From assembly GCA_002869225.1 (NCBI GenBank), contig PKTG01000019.1, positions 1 to 62,277 on the forward strand: DNA of 62,277 nt, in the 5' to 3' direction. This DNA comes from Candidatus Muiribacterium halophilum (GTDB lineage: Bacteria > Muiribacteriota > Muiribacteriia > Muiribacteriales > Muiribacteriaceae). Below are positions 17,821 through 27,001 of this stretch, piece by piece. Each line of letters begins with the position of its first letter. Within the stretch, counting starts at the first letter, position 1. The notes under the pieces are model-generated. The model worked only from the letters and a program-made list of their open reading frames with translations, made no database searches and had not been told where the DNA came from. Position numbers and translations under genes: made by a program.

Positions 17821-17996
17821 AACGTGAAGCGTAAAGCGTGAAGTGTGAAGCGTGAAGCGAAACGGTTATAACTTTGAAAAGTGAATGGTGAGTAGTGAAT
17901 AGATTAAAGCAGAAAATATAAAATTTTTTGGGCTTGGAATTTGGGGTTTGGGATGGTTTTGATCTTCACAAAATCCAAAATCCAGTTTCATCCCAA
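17821..17996. repeat. Composite intergenic repeat, copy 1 (heptamers plus palindromic tail)
   Basis: The 260-bp gap before the next gene is largely this repeat. It starts with five 7-mers (CGTGAAG, CGTAAAG, CGTGAAG, TGTGAAG, CGTGAAG). A unique middle follows (GAAAAGTGAATGGTGAGTAG, then GATTAAAGCAGAAAATATAA), then TTGGAAT/TTGGGGT/TTGGGAT heptamers and a tail CAAAATCCAAAATCCAG. The same parts in the same order occur at 30190-30350. No ORF or target-site duplication was recognised. Confidence 0.85.
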
Positions 17997-18073
17997 GACT
18001 CTGTCTTTAAAATACCTGTCACCAGATTCTTTTTTTTCTCAACATATCAATATGTTATGTCGATTATCACAGT

Positions 18074-18841
18074 ATGAAGAAACAAATATCTATTTTTATA
18101 CTATTAATATTTGTATGCTTTGCATACTCGATCAATTTTGCACAGGTCAAAGTCGTGCTTTTGGATTCAAAGACAATGGATCCGATTTCTACTGCCTTGG
18201 TAAATGTAGAAGGTGATTATGATTATACAAATAAGAATGGAGAAGCCGATATCGATTCACTTCTAACTGGACCAAATCTAATAACAATAAAGAAAGAAGG
18301 ATACAAAGATTTTAGTAAAGTATTCTTTCTTTATAAAGGAATAAACTATCGAAAGATACTTATTGATAAAGAATATAAAAAAACTGATAAGCAATATGAG
18401 AAGGAAGTGAAAAACAGTGTTTCTTTTAAACAACATGAAAAAGATGAGGAAGAATATCTGAAAAGATTAAAAGATCAGGAAAGTGATATCTATTGGACAA
18501 GAGATAGATTTTTAAAACCTGAGACTCAGGAAGTGATTGTAAAACCATACGAGAGTTTTGATGATATAAGACAAATAGTTCAGAAGTTAGATGGAAAATC
18601 AGAAGTAGTGATTAAACTGATTGATAAAGATAGTAATGCACCTCTTGATAAAGTACCAGTGTTTGTAAATAATTCTGTTATCTTTTCTGACAAAGAGGGA
18701 AGAGTTGTATATAGAAGCGTTGCAAATGAAGTAGATGTGCTTATTGATGTAAAAGGAATAGAACGTATATCAAAAAAAATAAAACTGACAAAACCCAAAA
18801 ATTATATAGAGTTTCATTGTAATATTCAGGGAGGATATTAA
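18074..18841 (+). CDS. Exported protein with two carboxypeptidase-regulatory-like domains
   Basis: 255 residues. Residues 1-23 form a signal peptide (KKQ, then a hydrophobic run ending in INFA). Residues 24-95 and 185-255 are each an Ig/transthyretin-like fold of the carboxypeptidase regulatory type, with VVLLDSKTMDPISTALVNVEG and VVIKLIDKDSNAPLDKVPVFV as matching first strands and the usual TNKNGEADI / SDKEGRVVY turn. A charged helical linker joins them. There is no catalytic site. It has no obvious ribosome binding site; a GATTAT six bases before the ATG could be a -10 for a leaderless message. The stop overlaps the ATG of the SLH gene by one base, so the two are a unit. Confidence 0.8.
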   Translation: MKKQISIFILLIFVCFAYSINFAQVKVVLLDSKTMDPISTALVNVEGDYDYTNKNGEADIDSLLTGPNLITIKKEGYKDFSKVFFLYKGINYRKILIDKEYKKTDKQYEKEVKNSVSFKQHEKDEEEYLKRLKDQESDIYWTRDRFLKPETQEVIVKPYESFDDIRQIVQKLDGKSEVVIKLIDKDSNAPLDKVPVFVNNSVIFSDKEGRVVYRSVANEVDVLIDVKGIERISKKIKLTKPKNYIEFHCNIQGGY

Positions 18842-20664
18842 TGAAAAGATTTTTAATTCCATGGTTGCTAATTTTTATTATGACTATATCAGTATTTGCA
18901 GGACAAAGTGGTCCTATTAGAGTGCAAAAGACATCATCTGAAACAGGATGGGCTGAGCAGTTTATACAAAAAGCAATTGTTGAAGATATAACTCCCGATA
19001 TTACCCCGTTGAAATTCTTTAAGGGTTCTCAGGCACTTACAAGAGGAGAATTTGCTGTAATGATCTCAAGAGTCCTTCCGTGTGACATAGAAGGCTATGA
19101 AGAATATACTGAAGAATATAACGCAGTTAAGTATTATAAAGAACAGGCTCCGGATAGTTTCTCAGATTTTAGATATTGGGATTCTTTTGGTTATGTAGAA
19201 AGAATCACAAAAAGAGGAATAATGAATCCGATCAAAGGAAGATTTAACCCTAGTGATAAGATCACAAGAGGTGAGTTTTTAAAGACTCTACTTATTCTTT
19301 TGCAGAAAACTGATGATCCATTTTGTAAAATAGAAAATGTAGCGGATGATGCATTAAAATTAAATACCCATCTTACCGGATTTCTAGATGTATCAGTCTC
19401 ACCAGGAAATTATCCTGGATGGGTAAGAATGGCTCAGGAATTTAATATTTTACCTTCCAGAGAAAAAGGTGATGATTATCTAAAAAATAGCATGTCTTTA
19501 CCGTATAAAGAAGTATTTTACAATTATTCGACAAGAAAGTATGAATTTCAACCTGAGACACCTATATCAAGGGAATTAGCTCAAGCTATATTTTCTAATC
19601 TATTTGTGAAATGGGATGGCTTTTCAGAATATATACCATTTGATAGAGCAATAGGAAACACTTCGAGAGATGTAATATATAAGACTATAAACGGAAAAAC
19701 TAAAATCGATTGTGAACTTGTAAATATTGATACGTTAAATAATGAGATCGAGATAAAATATCAGGAAAGAAAGACTGAATTTAGAAACGGAAAGATTTTT
19801 AATACGGTTTTTGTACCTGGGCAGACTAAATATCAGATAGCTGAAGATGCTTATATATGGGTAGTATTAAACGGAAAATCTCTAAAAGTTCGAGGAGAAA
19901 AGCCAGTTCAAAAACTCGACACTGTACTTAAAAAACTAAGAGATGAAAATATTTTCGATGTAAAACTTAATTTTATATGTGTACCTGAAAGATATAGATA
20001 TAATATCAACAACAAAGCTTTGGTAAAAGTAAATGATACTTTTGAGAAAAGGGAAGTAATAGGTTATCTGGAAGTAAACCTTATTCCTTACGAATATATT
20101 GGAAGAATAATAGAGAAAACCGATAATTCTATTTATATGTATGATGAGAAAAAAGGAAACGTAGAACTTTACCTTTCTAAAGATATAAAAGTAGTCAGAG
20201 AAGTACAGTCTGTTGATGGATCAACTGGAGCACTTACAGATAAAATAGTAAATATATCATCTATAGAAAATGTAAAAGTTGGCGAACTTGTTAAGATAAA
20301 ACTAGATAGACAGGGAAAAGTAAAAAATATAATATCACGACTTCTCAGAATAGGAGTTCCATCAAATATTTCAGTTGAAGACGGATATCTAAAGACTCAG
20401 TATTTAGTTGGAAAACATTATAGAGTAATGCCTGATAAATGGAATTCTCAATCAAGAATGGGATTTATAACCTACGCTTATGATTTTGATTATCCTGGTA
20501 GATGGAGAAAAGGTGGACTCGAAGTATTATTTGAAAATGCATCTTCTCTAAGAAAAGTGGATCTATATGTTCAACCAGTAGATGTATATCCAGTCAAAGA
20601 CAATGAGGAAGCTAAGTTTGAAAATAGAATAACGTTTATAGAAGCCATACCTAAATATTTCTAA
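18841..20664 (+). CDS. Exported SLH-domain protein
   Basis: 607 residues with a signal peptide (MKRFLIPWLL, cleavage near residue 20). Residues ~30-75, ~115-155 and ~240-260 resemble S-layer homology repeats: QALTRGEFAVMISRVL, DKITRGEFLKTLLILLQ and TPISRELAQAIFSNLF. The remaining ~340 residues are beta-rich with no motif I recognise. SLH domains bind secondary cell wall polymers or peptidoglycan in both Gram-positives and some diderms, so this is probably an envelope anchor or porin-like protein. It is translationally coupled (TAATG) to the preceding exported protein, suggesting a surface complex of the two. Function of the beta region is unknown. Confidence 0.82.
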   Translation: MKRFLIPWLLIFIMTISVFAGQSGPIRVQKTSSETGWAEQFIQKAIVEDITPDITPLKFFKGSQALTRGEFAVMISRVLPCDIEGYEEYTEEYNAVKYYKEQAPDSFSDFRYWDSFGYVERITKRGIMNPIKGRFNPSDKITRGEFLKTLLILLQKTDDPFCKIENVADDALKLNTHLTGFLDVSVSPGNYPGWVRMAQEFNILPSREKGDDYLKNSMSLPYKEVFYNYSTRKYEFQPETPISRELAQAIFSNLFVKWDGFSEYIPFDRAIGNTSRDVIYKTINGKTKIDCELVNIDTLNNEIEIKYQERKTEFRNGKIFNTVFVPGQTKYQIAEDAYIWVVLNGKSLKVRGEKPVQKLDTVLKKLRDENIFDVKLNFICVPERYRYNINNKALVKVNDTFEKREVIGYLEVNLIPYEYIGRIIEKTDNSIYMYDEKKGNVELYLSKDIKVVREVQSVDGSTGALTDKIVNISSIENVKVGELVKIKLDRQGKVKNIISRLLRIGVPSNISVEDGYLKTQYLVGKHYRVMPDKWNSQSRMGFITYAYDFDYPGRWRKGGLEVLFENASSLRKVDLYVQPVDVYPVKDNEEAKFENRITFIEAIPKYF

Positions 20665-20676
20665 TTGATCATTTGA

Positions 20677-22092
20677 TTAAACTAATCTAACATTTATTGC
20701 GCGGGGGACTTTTTCCCCCGTGATTGCTTCGATCTCATCGATATCAAAAACAAGTTTTGTACCTTCTTTTAAACTTTCATGGCTTACAGGAAGATTACCT
20801 TTTTGAATTATGATCTCCATTCCATCATCAGTCTCGATTATTCCATATCCAACACTAGGGTCAAACCATTTAAGTATGCCGGTATTAGAATCAGGTTGAC
20901 CAATCTGATCTTTTTGCATGTTTGAAGATTTATTTTTGATATTAAACGCTTGAGTGTAACCTTCTACCGTAAATGTAGAAAAGGTGACTTTTTCTCCTGG
21001 TTTAGCTAATTTTACAATTCTATCAATTAGTCCTGAGTAATGAAAATATAGTTCGCCTAGATCATCTGAGATTATTATCCCAAGGCCTGTATGCATATCA
21101 AAATCAGCTATCTCTCCATTATAACGTTTAGTCTGAGGTGAATCAGGTATGATTACTTTTACTGCTATCTTACCTTTTTCCGTGTTTTTTATTGTGAATT
21201 CTACCTCTGTATTTTCTGAGACAGTTTGAAATCCATCCATTTGAATCGAACTATAATGAAGGAAAATATCGCCTTTTACCTCATCACTTTTTATAGAACC
21301 AATACCTTTTTCTTCATCAAACCATTTAACTATGCCTTTATAGGTCTTTGTAGGTTTTGCATTTTTTATTATCTCTTCTATTGTATTTCCTTGTTTTTTA
21401 GTAATATCTTCAAGTTTCAGTATCAACTTCATCAATTCTTTCTGATCATTATCAAGTTCGTATGATTTTTTTAAAGATTTCAATGCATCGTGCACATAGT
21501 TCAACTTCTGAAGAGAAAGTCCGTAATATAAATAAACATTTGGTTCTTTTCTGGAAAGTCTTAAGGCTTCACGAGCAGCTTTTATAGCCTCGTCATAGAT
21601 CTCAAGTTCATAATAGATAACCAGGACTTCTTTATAAAAAGTTATATTATCTGGAAATCTCTGAAGTCCTCTGTAAAGAAGCATCATGGCTTCATCTACG
21701 AATTCCATTTGATAATAAATACTTGCACCTATAAGGTAATTATCAGGATCATCTTCATCATCTTCTATTGAACTATGGATAGTTTTTTCAGCCTGATCAA
21801 AAACATCAAAAGCAAGATCTATATTATTTGAATTCATCAAAATTGAAAGATATGTGAGATATGGATAAAGGTAATCTGGGAAATTTTTAGTTATTATTTC
21901 AAATAATTCCAGAGCTTTTTCTGTATCTCCTGCAAGGTTAGAGACTATAGCATAGCTTTCTATTATCTCTAATGTCTCTTTATCATAATCATATGCTTTT
22001 TTAAATAAGGGTAAAGAATCTTCTATATTGCCGCTTTCAAGAAGCTTTAACCCCTGTTAATATAATTTTTGTGCTTTTTCTTTGTTTGTCAT
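20677..22092 (-). CDS. TPR protein with three cold-shock-like domains, in-frame TAA at codon 12
   Basis: On the minus strand an ATG at 22092 opens a 471-codon frame. Residues 1-225 are tetratricopeptide helices (LYxQGLKLLESGNIEDSLPLF onward). Then follow three OB/cold-shock-like domains: KGIVKWFDEEKGIGSI near 255, YNGEIADFDMHTGLGII near 325 and TGILKWFDPSVGYGII near 405. The first keeps an RNP-like core (KGDIFLHYSSI). Codon 12 (plus strand 22057-22059) is TAA where the TPR helix predicts Glu or a similar residue. The rest is open, and a later Met at 21840 would lose 84 residues. An extended -10 (TGGTATAAT, minus strand) lies 9 bp before the ATG with no ribosome binding site, suggesting a leaderless message. 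Confidence 0.78.
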
Positions 22093-22138
22093 GATTTTTT
22101 AATTATACCATATTGATTTTAAAAAAAGAAAACAGATT

Positions 22139-22170
22139 AATAGTAAAGCGTGAAGCGAAACGGGGAAAAT
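22139..22170. repeat. Short heptamer block
   Basis: AGTAAAG, CGTGAAG and CGAAACG units, the same family as the start of the composite repeats at 17821 and 30190 but lacking their middle and tail. It lies in the 536-bp gap between the TPR/cold-shock gene and pdxJ, which also holds the hairpin RNA candidate. The remainder of the gap has short repeats such as TCACGAAGAATCACGAT and no gene. Confidence 0.6.
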
Positions 22171-22360
22171 CACGAAGAATCACGATACTTCGATACACCG
22201 ATATTTCGTAAAAGCTTTTAAAGGCAGAAAATAGATAGTAGAGAATAATAGGAAATAGGAAAAGCTGACATTAGAAAGTAGACAACATACATTGGACAAA
22301 AAAGTCTTTAAACTAAATTTCAACATCTAAAGTCTGGATTTTAAATTTGGAAAATTGGTT

Positions 22361-22508
22361 TAAATTTATTAATGTGTAGAAAATGAAATCCTGGGTGGCA
22401 CCGGAGAAAGATTCTCAAAATTCTGGTTCTGTTTCATTAGGGATATTTTGTGAACGTCGCAGGGAACAGGACCCGGAATGTAAACTTAGGTTTCATTTAA
22501 TAAATTTA
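22361..22508 (+). ncRNA. Candidate 148-nt long-hairpin structured RNA
   Basis: Outer stem of 12 perfect pairs, TAAATTTATTAA (22361-22372) with its complement at 22497-22508. After a one-sided bulge, AATGAAA (22382-22388) pairs with TTTCATT (22491-22497 region). Further in, CTGGGT (22391-22396) faces ACCCGG (22471-22476), and TCTGTTTC (22429-22436 region) faces GGGAACAG (22462-22469 region). The layout of a long rod with internal bubbles recalls 6S RNA, but no sequence signature settles this. The interior is richer in GC than the flanks. Strand is arbitrary because both orientations fold. It lies ~55 bp upstream of the pdxJ promoter. Confidence 0.45.
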
Positions 22509-22519
22509 AATAAGTCCGA

Positions 22520-22551
22520 CCCTAACCCCTAACCCCTAATTCCCAAATTCC
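22520..22551. repeat. CCCCTAA heptamer tandem
   Basis: CCCTAA, CCCCTAA, CCCCTAA followed by degenerate AATTCCC and AAATTCC units. It has the same 7-base period as the other intergenic blocks and sits between the hairpin RNA candidate and the pdxJ promoter. Telomere-like in appearance only. Confidence 0.65.
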
Positions 22552-22562
22552 TGTTTTATTTA

Positions 22563-22591
22563 TTGAAAACATAGCCATTCTGATATATATT
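22563..22591 (+). promoter_or_regulatory. Promoter of the pdxJ-glmS-rpoN-tsa-mutL operon
   Basis: TTGAAA at 22563-22568, a 17-bp spacer and TATATT at 22586-22591, 37 bp before the pdxJ start, which has a run of eight G as ribosome binding site. No other promoter is needed for the following genes, which are all spaced closely or overlap. Confidence 0.7.
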
Positions 22592-22628
22592 AAAAGCGTA
22601 AAATAAAACATATAAACGAGGGGGGGGA

Positions 22629-23348
22629 ATGAATCTCGGAGTTAATATAGATCATGTTGCTACCATAAGAAATGCCAGAGGAGAGAACGATCCTTCTGTC
22701 ACAGCTGCTGCACATATCTGTGAATTATCTGGTGCAGATGGGATAACAGTACATCTTAGAGAAGATAGAAGACATATAAAAGAAAAGGATCTTTATTTAT
22801 TAAAAGATGTTCTGAGAATACCTCTTAATCTTGAAATGGCACTTAATGACGATGTACTCTCACATGCTTTAAAAGTAAAACCCAGGATGGTAACTTTAGT
22901 ACCTGAAAGAAGAGAGGAAGTCACAACGGAAGGTGGCCTGGATATAATAAAGAACAAAGAAAAGACAAAAGAATATACTCGTATTCTTACTGAGAATAAT
23001 ATATTAGTCTCCTTGTTTATTGAGGCTAATCTTGAACTTGAAAGTGTTATTGAAGAGATCAAAGCACAATTTGTAGAGATACATACTGGTTATTATTCAC
23101 ATGTCTATTATGATGAGTATAAAAAGAAAAAAGAGCTTGAAAGATTTGAACGATTCACTCAGATGTGTAAAAATAGTGGTGTAAGAGTGAATGCTGGTCA
23201 TGGACTTAACTATCAGAACGTAATGGAAATAACTCAAATAGAAGGAATAGAAGAACTAAATATTGGTCATTCGATAATATCAAGAGCGGTTTTCTCTGGT
23301 CTGGAAGCTGCAGTGATTGAAATGAAAGGATTAATATCCGGAGGATGA
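22629..23348 (+). CDS. pdxJ: Pyridoxine 5'-phosphate synthase
   Basis: 239 residues. PdxJ condenses 1-deoxyxylulose 5-phosphate with 3-amino-2-oxopropyl phosphate to give pyridoxine 5'-phosphate in the DXP-dependent vitamin B6 pathway. Family segments seen are LGVNIDHVATIRNARG at the N-terminus, GADGITVHLREDRRHI near 36, LNLEMA, MVTLVPERREEVTTEGG near 92, EIHTGYYS and VNAGHGLNYQN near 195. The TIM-barrel length is normal. GAGGGGGGGGAA precedes the ATG. It is the first gene of a seven-gene operon; glmS starts one base after its stop. Its substrate needs DXP, consistent with the MEP-pathway dxr gene later in the window. Confidence 0.97.
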   Translation: MNLGVNIDHVATIRNARGENDPSVTAAAHICELSGADGITVHLREDRRHIKEKDLYLLKDVLRIPLNLEMALNDDVLSHALKVKPRMVTLVPERREEVTTEGGLDIIKNKEKTKEYTRILTENNILVSLFIEANLELESVIEEIKAQFVEIHTGYYSHVYYDEYKKKKELERFERFTQMCKNSGVRVNAGHGLNYQNVMEITQIEGIEELNIGHSIISRAVFSGLEAAVIEMKGLISGG

Positions 23349-23349
23349 T

Positions 23350-25170
23350 ATGTGTGGAATAGTAGGTTATATAGGAAATAGAGATTGTACAGAGATACTT
23401 CTTGGTGGATTGGAAAAACTCGAATATAGAGGATATGACTCAGCAGGACTTGCTCTTGTAGATGTTGATAATAATATAATCCTGAAAAAAGCTCTGGGTA
23501 AACTAGTTAATCTTAAAGAAGAGTTTAAAGGTTTTAAGAATGAATGTCATCTTGGAATCGGTCATACAAGATGGGCAACACACGGAAGACCTAGTGTGAA
23601 AAATGCTCATCCTCATCTTGATTGTCAGGAAAGGTTTATTCTCGTTCACAACGGAATAATAGAGAATTACGAGGAATTAAAAGAAGAACTTATCAATAAT
23701 GGTCATACATTTCAATCTGATACGGATACTGAGGTGATCGTTCATCTTGTTGAGGAAAATTTTGATGGAGATCTTCTGGAAGCGGTAAAGAAGACCATTA
23801 ATACTATCGATGGTGCATATGCACTTGGAATAATGGATATAAAAGACCCGGAAATACTTATTGCTGCGAGACATGGTTCACCACTTGTGGTGGGAGGAAA
23901 TGAGGATGAAAAGTTCATAGCCTCAGATACTCCTGCAATACTTAAATATACAAGAAAGATTTTTTATATGGACGATCGAGAGATAGCCGTACTTAAAAGA
24001 AATAGTATTTATTTTTACGATTATGAGGGTAAAAAGATAGAGAAGATGCATAGAATACTTAACTGGGATCCACTTATGGCTGAAAAAGCAGGCTATGATC
24101 ATTTTATGCTTAAGGAAATATATGAGCAGCCAAGAGCTGTTAGAGAGACTTTGTTTTCAAAGATAAAGAAAGAAAAATTCTTTTTTGAGGATTTGAAAAT
24201 CGATAAGGAAAGACTTAAGGATCTTAGGAAAATAAATATTGTGGCTTGTGGTACATCATATCATGCTTCTTTGATAGGTAAATTTATATTTGAGAAAGTA
24301 CTTAGAATACCTGTTGATGTGGACTATGCTTCCGAGTTTAGATACAGAGATCCTATACTAGATAAAGATTCCGTAGTCATAGTTGTATCCCAATCCGGTG
24401 AGACAATGGATACTCTAGAAGCTTTGAGGATAGCAAAAGATAAAGGTGCATATACTATAGCTATAGTAAACGTATTTGGATCTACCATGTCAAGAGAAGC
24501 GGATGGTGTGATCTATACAATAGCAGGACCAGAGATCGGCGTAGCTTCAACAAAAGCTTTTACATCTCAGCTTATGACCCTTTATTCACTTTCAGTCTAT
24601 TTGGGAGAAAAATTAGGTATCTGCTTCGAATCTGATAACGTTGTAAGGACATTAAAGACTCTTTCACCTATGATAGAGACTGTTATTGACGATGTGGATA
24701 TTTATAAACAGATAGCTACTAATTATCATAAGGCTACAGATTTTTTATATCTTGGTAGAGGTATCAACTATCCAGTAGCTCTTGAAGGAGCTTTAAAATT
24801 AAAAGAGATATCATATATACATGCTGAAGGATATCCGGCTGGAGAGATGAAGCATGGTCCTATAGCACTTGTTGAAAATGAAGTCCCTTCTGTTTTTGTA
24901 GTAAACAAAAGTCCGCTTTATAAAAAAGTGATCTCAAATATACAGGAAATAAGTGCAAGGGATGGTATTATTATAAGTATAGCGACAAATGGAGACAATC
25001 TTATTCAGAAGTATTCAAATAAAGTTATATATATACCTGAGATAGAGGAGTTTTATTCTCCACTTCTAACGGTAATACCGACTCAGCTAATAGCTTATTT
25101 CATAGCTAAAAAAAGAGGAGCGGATATTGATAAACCAAGAAATCTTGCAAAAAGTGTAACTGTTGAATAG
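23350..25170 (+). CDS. glmS: Glutamine--fructose-6-phosphate aminotransferase (isomerizing)
   Basis: 606 residues, standard length. It makes glucosamine 6-phosphate from fructose 6-phosphate and glutamine, the first step toward UDP-GlcNAc for peptidoglycan and lipid A. The N-terminal glutaminase starts MCGIVGYIG with Cys2 as nucleophile, then RGYDSAG and HTRWATHG. Two SIS domains follow (VACGTSYHAS near 297, SQSGETMDT near 348 and LGRGINYPVALEG near 470). The C-terminus is the classical LAKSVTVE. The stop is TAG, so UAG is also a normal terminator here. No glmS ribozyme is possible in the 1-bp gap upstream. Confidence 0.98.
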   Translation: MCGIVGYIGNRDCTEILLGGLEKLEYRGYDSAGLALVDVDNNIILKKALGKLVNLKEEFKGFKNECHLGIGHTRWATHGRPSVKNAHPHLDCQERFILVHNGIIENYEELKEELINNGHTFQSDTDTEVIVHLVEENFDGDLLEAVKKTINTIDGAYALGIMDIKDPEILIAARHGSPLVVGGNEDEKFIASDTPAILKYTRKIFYMDDREIAVLKRNSIYFYDYEGKKIEKMHRILNWDPLMAEKAGYDHFMLKEIYEQPRAVRETLFSKIKKEKFFFEDLKIDKERLKDLRKINIVACGTSYHASLIGKFIFEKVLRIPVDVDYASEFRYRDPILDKDSVVIVVSQSGETMDTLEALRIAKDKGAYTIAIVNVFGSTMSREADGVIYTIAGPEIGVASTKAFTSQLMTLYSLSVYLGEKLGICFESDNVVRTLKTLSPMIETVIDDVDIYKQIATNYHKATDFLYLGRGINYPVALEGALKLKEISYIHAEGYPAGEMKHGPIALVENEVPSVFVVNKSPLYKKVISNIQEISARDGIIISIATNGDNLIQKYSNKVIYIPEIEEFYSPLLTVIPTQLIAYFIAKKRGADIDKPRNLAKSVTVE

Positions 25171-25172
25171 AT

Positions 25173-26576
25173 ATGCCAGGATTATCACAAAATCTACAAC
25201 TGAAATTAAAACAGGAACTCAAGCTTAGTCAGAAACTCATTCAGAAGCTTGAGCTTATTCCACTTACAAACTTTGAACTCGAAGAGCTTATTGAAAATGA
25301 ATCTATGGTAAATGATTTCTTAGAGACAGAAAAAGCACCAGAAGAAAAAGATGAGAATGGCGAGGAAATTTCAGAGACTCTTGATATAGATAAGGAAGTA
25401 TTATACTCTCAGAACGATTGGGAGGCTCTAAGAAGATCAAAGACCGTAAGTAAGTCTTCAAATGGTTCAAAAAATTCTTTTTTAGAAAATATATCAGATG
25501 ATGAAAAAGAAGGCTCTTTAAAGGAACATCTAAAGACCGAGATCTCAATAAAAAACTTAAATGAAAGAGAATCGGACCTTGCAGATTATTTTATAGATAT
25601 GCTTGATGTAAGAGGTTTTTTAAGATATGAAGATGAGCATCTTGCAGAATTACTTATAAAAAAAGATGAAGATCTTGAAAGACTCGAAGATATGGTGAAA
25701 AAAGTAAGGAATATGATGATGAACATAAACCCTTACGGTGCAGGTTCAATGGATGTCGATCATTATCTTCGGTTTATGTATTCGATAAGTGATATTAAAG
25801 ATGAGGTGCTTGAAGAGATAATAGAGGATTTTCTTAAGGAAATATCAAAAAATAGAATAAGTTATATTGCTGGTAAAATAAAGGTTAGTCCTTCAAGAAT
25901 AATCAATGCAGTAGAACTTTTAAAGAAAAATATAAGACCTTATCCTTCATTTGGTTTTGTTGAATCCGAGATAGAATATATAAAACCTGATGCTACTATA
26001 AAAGAAGATGGTTCAATCATAATTCATTCAAGATATAGAAAGGTCAAATCTATAGATGAGGAAAGATTTAAAAGATATTTATCAAGATTTGATGATAAAA
26101 AGACAATTGCTTTTCTAAAAAAACAATTTGAAAAGGCAAAAGAACTCGTATCTAATTATAATTCAAGAAATAATCTCTTTGAGGATATCCTTAAGATAAT
26201 CTATGAAAGACAGAAAAGGTTTTTTAAGGGTGGACCACTCGAAGGTCTTAAGCAGATAGAGGTAGCTGATATATTAAAAGTGAACGTATCTACTATATCT
26301 AGAGCTGTTGGTGGAAAATATATTAGAGTACCCAACGGTATGATGAAAGCAGGAGATTTCTTTGTTAATATAGCAACCGGCGATACTTCAAGAGATGAGA
26401 CTTTAATGAGACTTTTAGAGATAATTCAAAATGAGGATAAAAAGAAACCGTTATCGGATGATGCTATATCAAAGAGATTAAAAGAAAAGTTTGATATAGA
26501 TATAAAACGAAGGACTGTTACAAAATATAGAGAGATGGAAAACATACCCTCTTCAAGGGAGAGAAAAGAGTTCTGA
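25173..26576 (+). CDS. rpoN: RNA polymerase sigma-54 factor
   Basis: 467 residues. Region I is the Gln/Leu-rich N-terminus (QNLQLKLKQELKLSQKLIQKLELI) that contacts activators. An acidic region II (EKAPEEKDENGEE) follows, then the core-binding and helix-turn-helix region (VADILKVNVSTISRAV near 365). The RpoN box near the C-terminus reads KRRTVTKYRE. Length is normal. Sigma-54 depends on AAA+ activators; none is encoded in the window. It sits between glmS and tsaE, and its last base is shared with the tsaE start (TGATG). Location in a cell-wall/tRNA-modification operon is unusual but clear. Confidence 0.97.
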   Translation: MPGLSQNLQLKLKQELKLSQKLIQKLELIPLTNFELEELIENESMVNDFLETEKAPEEKDENGEEISETLDIDKEVLYSQNDWEALRRSKTVSKSSNGSKNSFLENISDDEKEGSLKEHLKTEISIKNLNERESDLADYFIDMLDVRGFLRYEDEHLAELLIKKDEDLERLEDMVKKVRNMMMNINPYGAGSMDVDHYLRFMYSISDIKDEVLEEIIEDFLKEISKNRISYIAGKIKVSPSRIINAVELLKKNIRPYPSFGFVESEIEYIKPDATIKEDGSIIIHSRYRKVKSIDEERFKRYLSRFDDKKTIAFLKKQFEKAKELVSNYNSRNNLFEDILKIIYERQKRFFKGGPLEGLKQIEVADILKVNVSTISRAVGGKYIRVPNGMMKAGDFFVNIATGDTSRDETLMRLLEIIQNEDKKKPLSDDAISKRLKEKFDIDIKRRTVTKYREMENIPSSRERKEF

Positions 26577-27001
26577 TGATAGCCGATAAAAAGAAAGCTG
26601 AAAAAATAATCAAAAAGATGTTTGAACAGAAAATAGAAGATAATAATCTGTTTTTATTTTCAGGTGACCTAGGTACAGGAAAGACAACTTTGATCTCTTC
26701 GATAATTACTGAGCTTACTGGAGAAAGATACGTGAATTCTCCTACATATACTATTGTAAATACTTATAATTGGGAAGATAGAGAGATATTTCATGTTGAT
26801 CTTTATAGACTAGAGACAATAGAGGATATTCTAGAACTTGGTATATTTGAGGATGTTGAACAGGAATCTATCTTTTTTGTGGAATGGCCTGATGATTTTA
26901 TGGGTTTTTTTAAGCAATGGAAACATGTTATGATAAATTTAGATAAGACGGATAAAGAAGATGAGAGAGAGATTATGATAGATGAATATTCTTTATATTG
27001 A
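26576..27001 (+). CDS. tsaE: tRNA threonylcarbamoyladenosine biosynthesis ATPase TsaE
   Basis: 141 residues, normal for TsaE, the small P-loop ATPase that drives turnover of the TsaB-TsaD complex in making t6A37 of ANN-decoding tRNAs. The Walker A is GDLGTGKTTL at about residues 30-39. NSPTYTIVNTY and FHVDLYRLE near residue 80 are family motifs, and FFVEWPD near the end is the Walker B-like segment. It overlaps rpoN by one base and tsaB by 20 bases. All three tsaE, tsaB and tsaD genes are together here. Confidence 0.96.
   Translation: MIADKKKAEKIIKKMFEQKIEDNNLFLFSGDLGTGKTTLISSIITELTGERYVNSPTYTIVNTYNWEDREIFHVDLYRLETIEDILELGIFEDVEQESIFFVEWPDDFMGFFKQWKHVMINLDKTDKEDEREIMIDEYSLY

Noticed and set aside
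22520-22540. Telomere-like CCCCTAA repeats
   Set aside because: They are in the middle of a bacterial contig and are one case of the general heptamer pattern.
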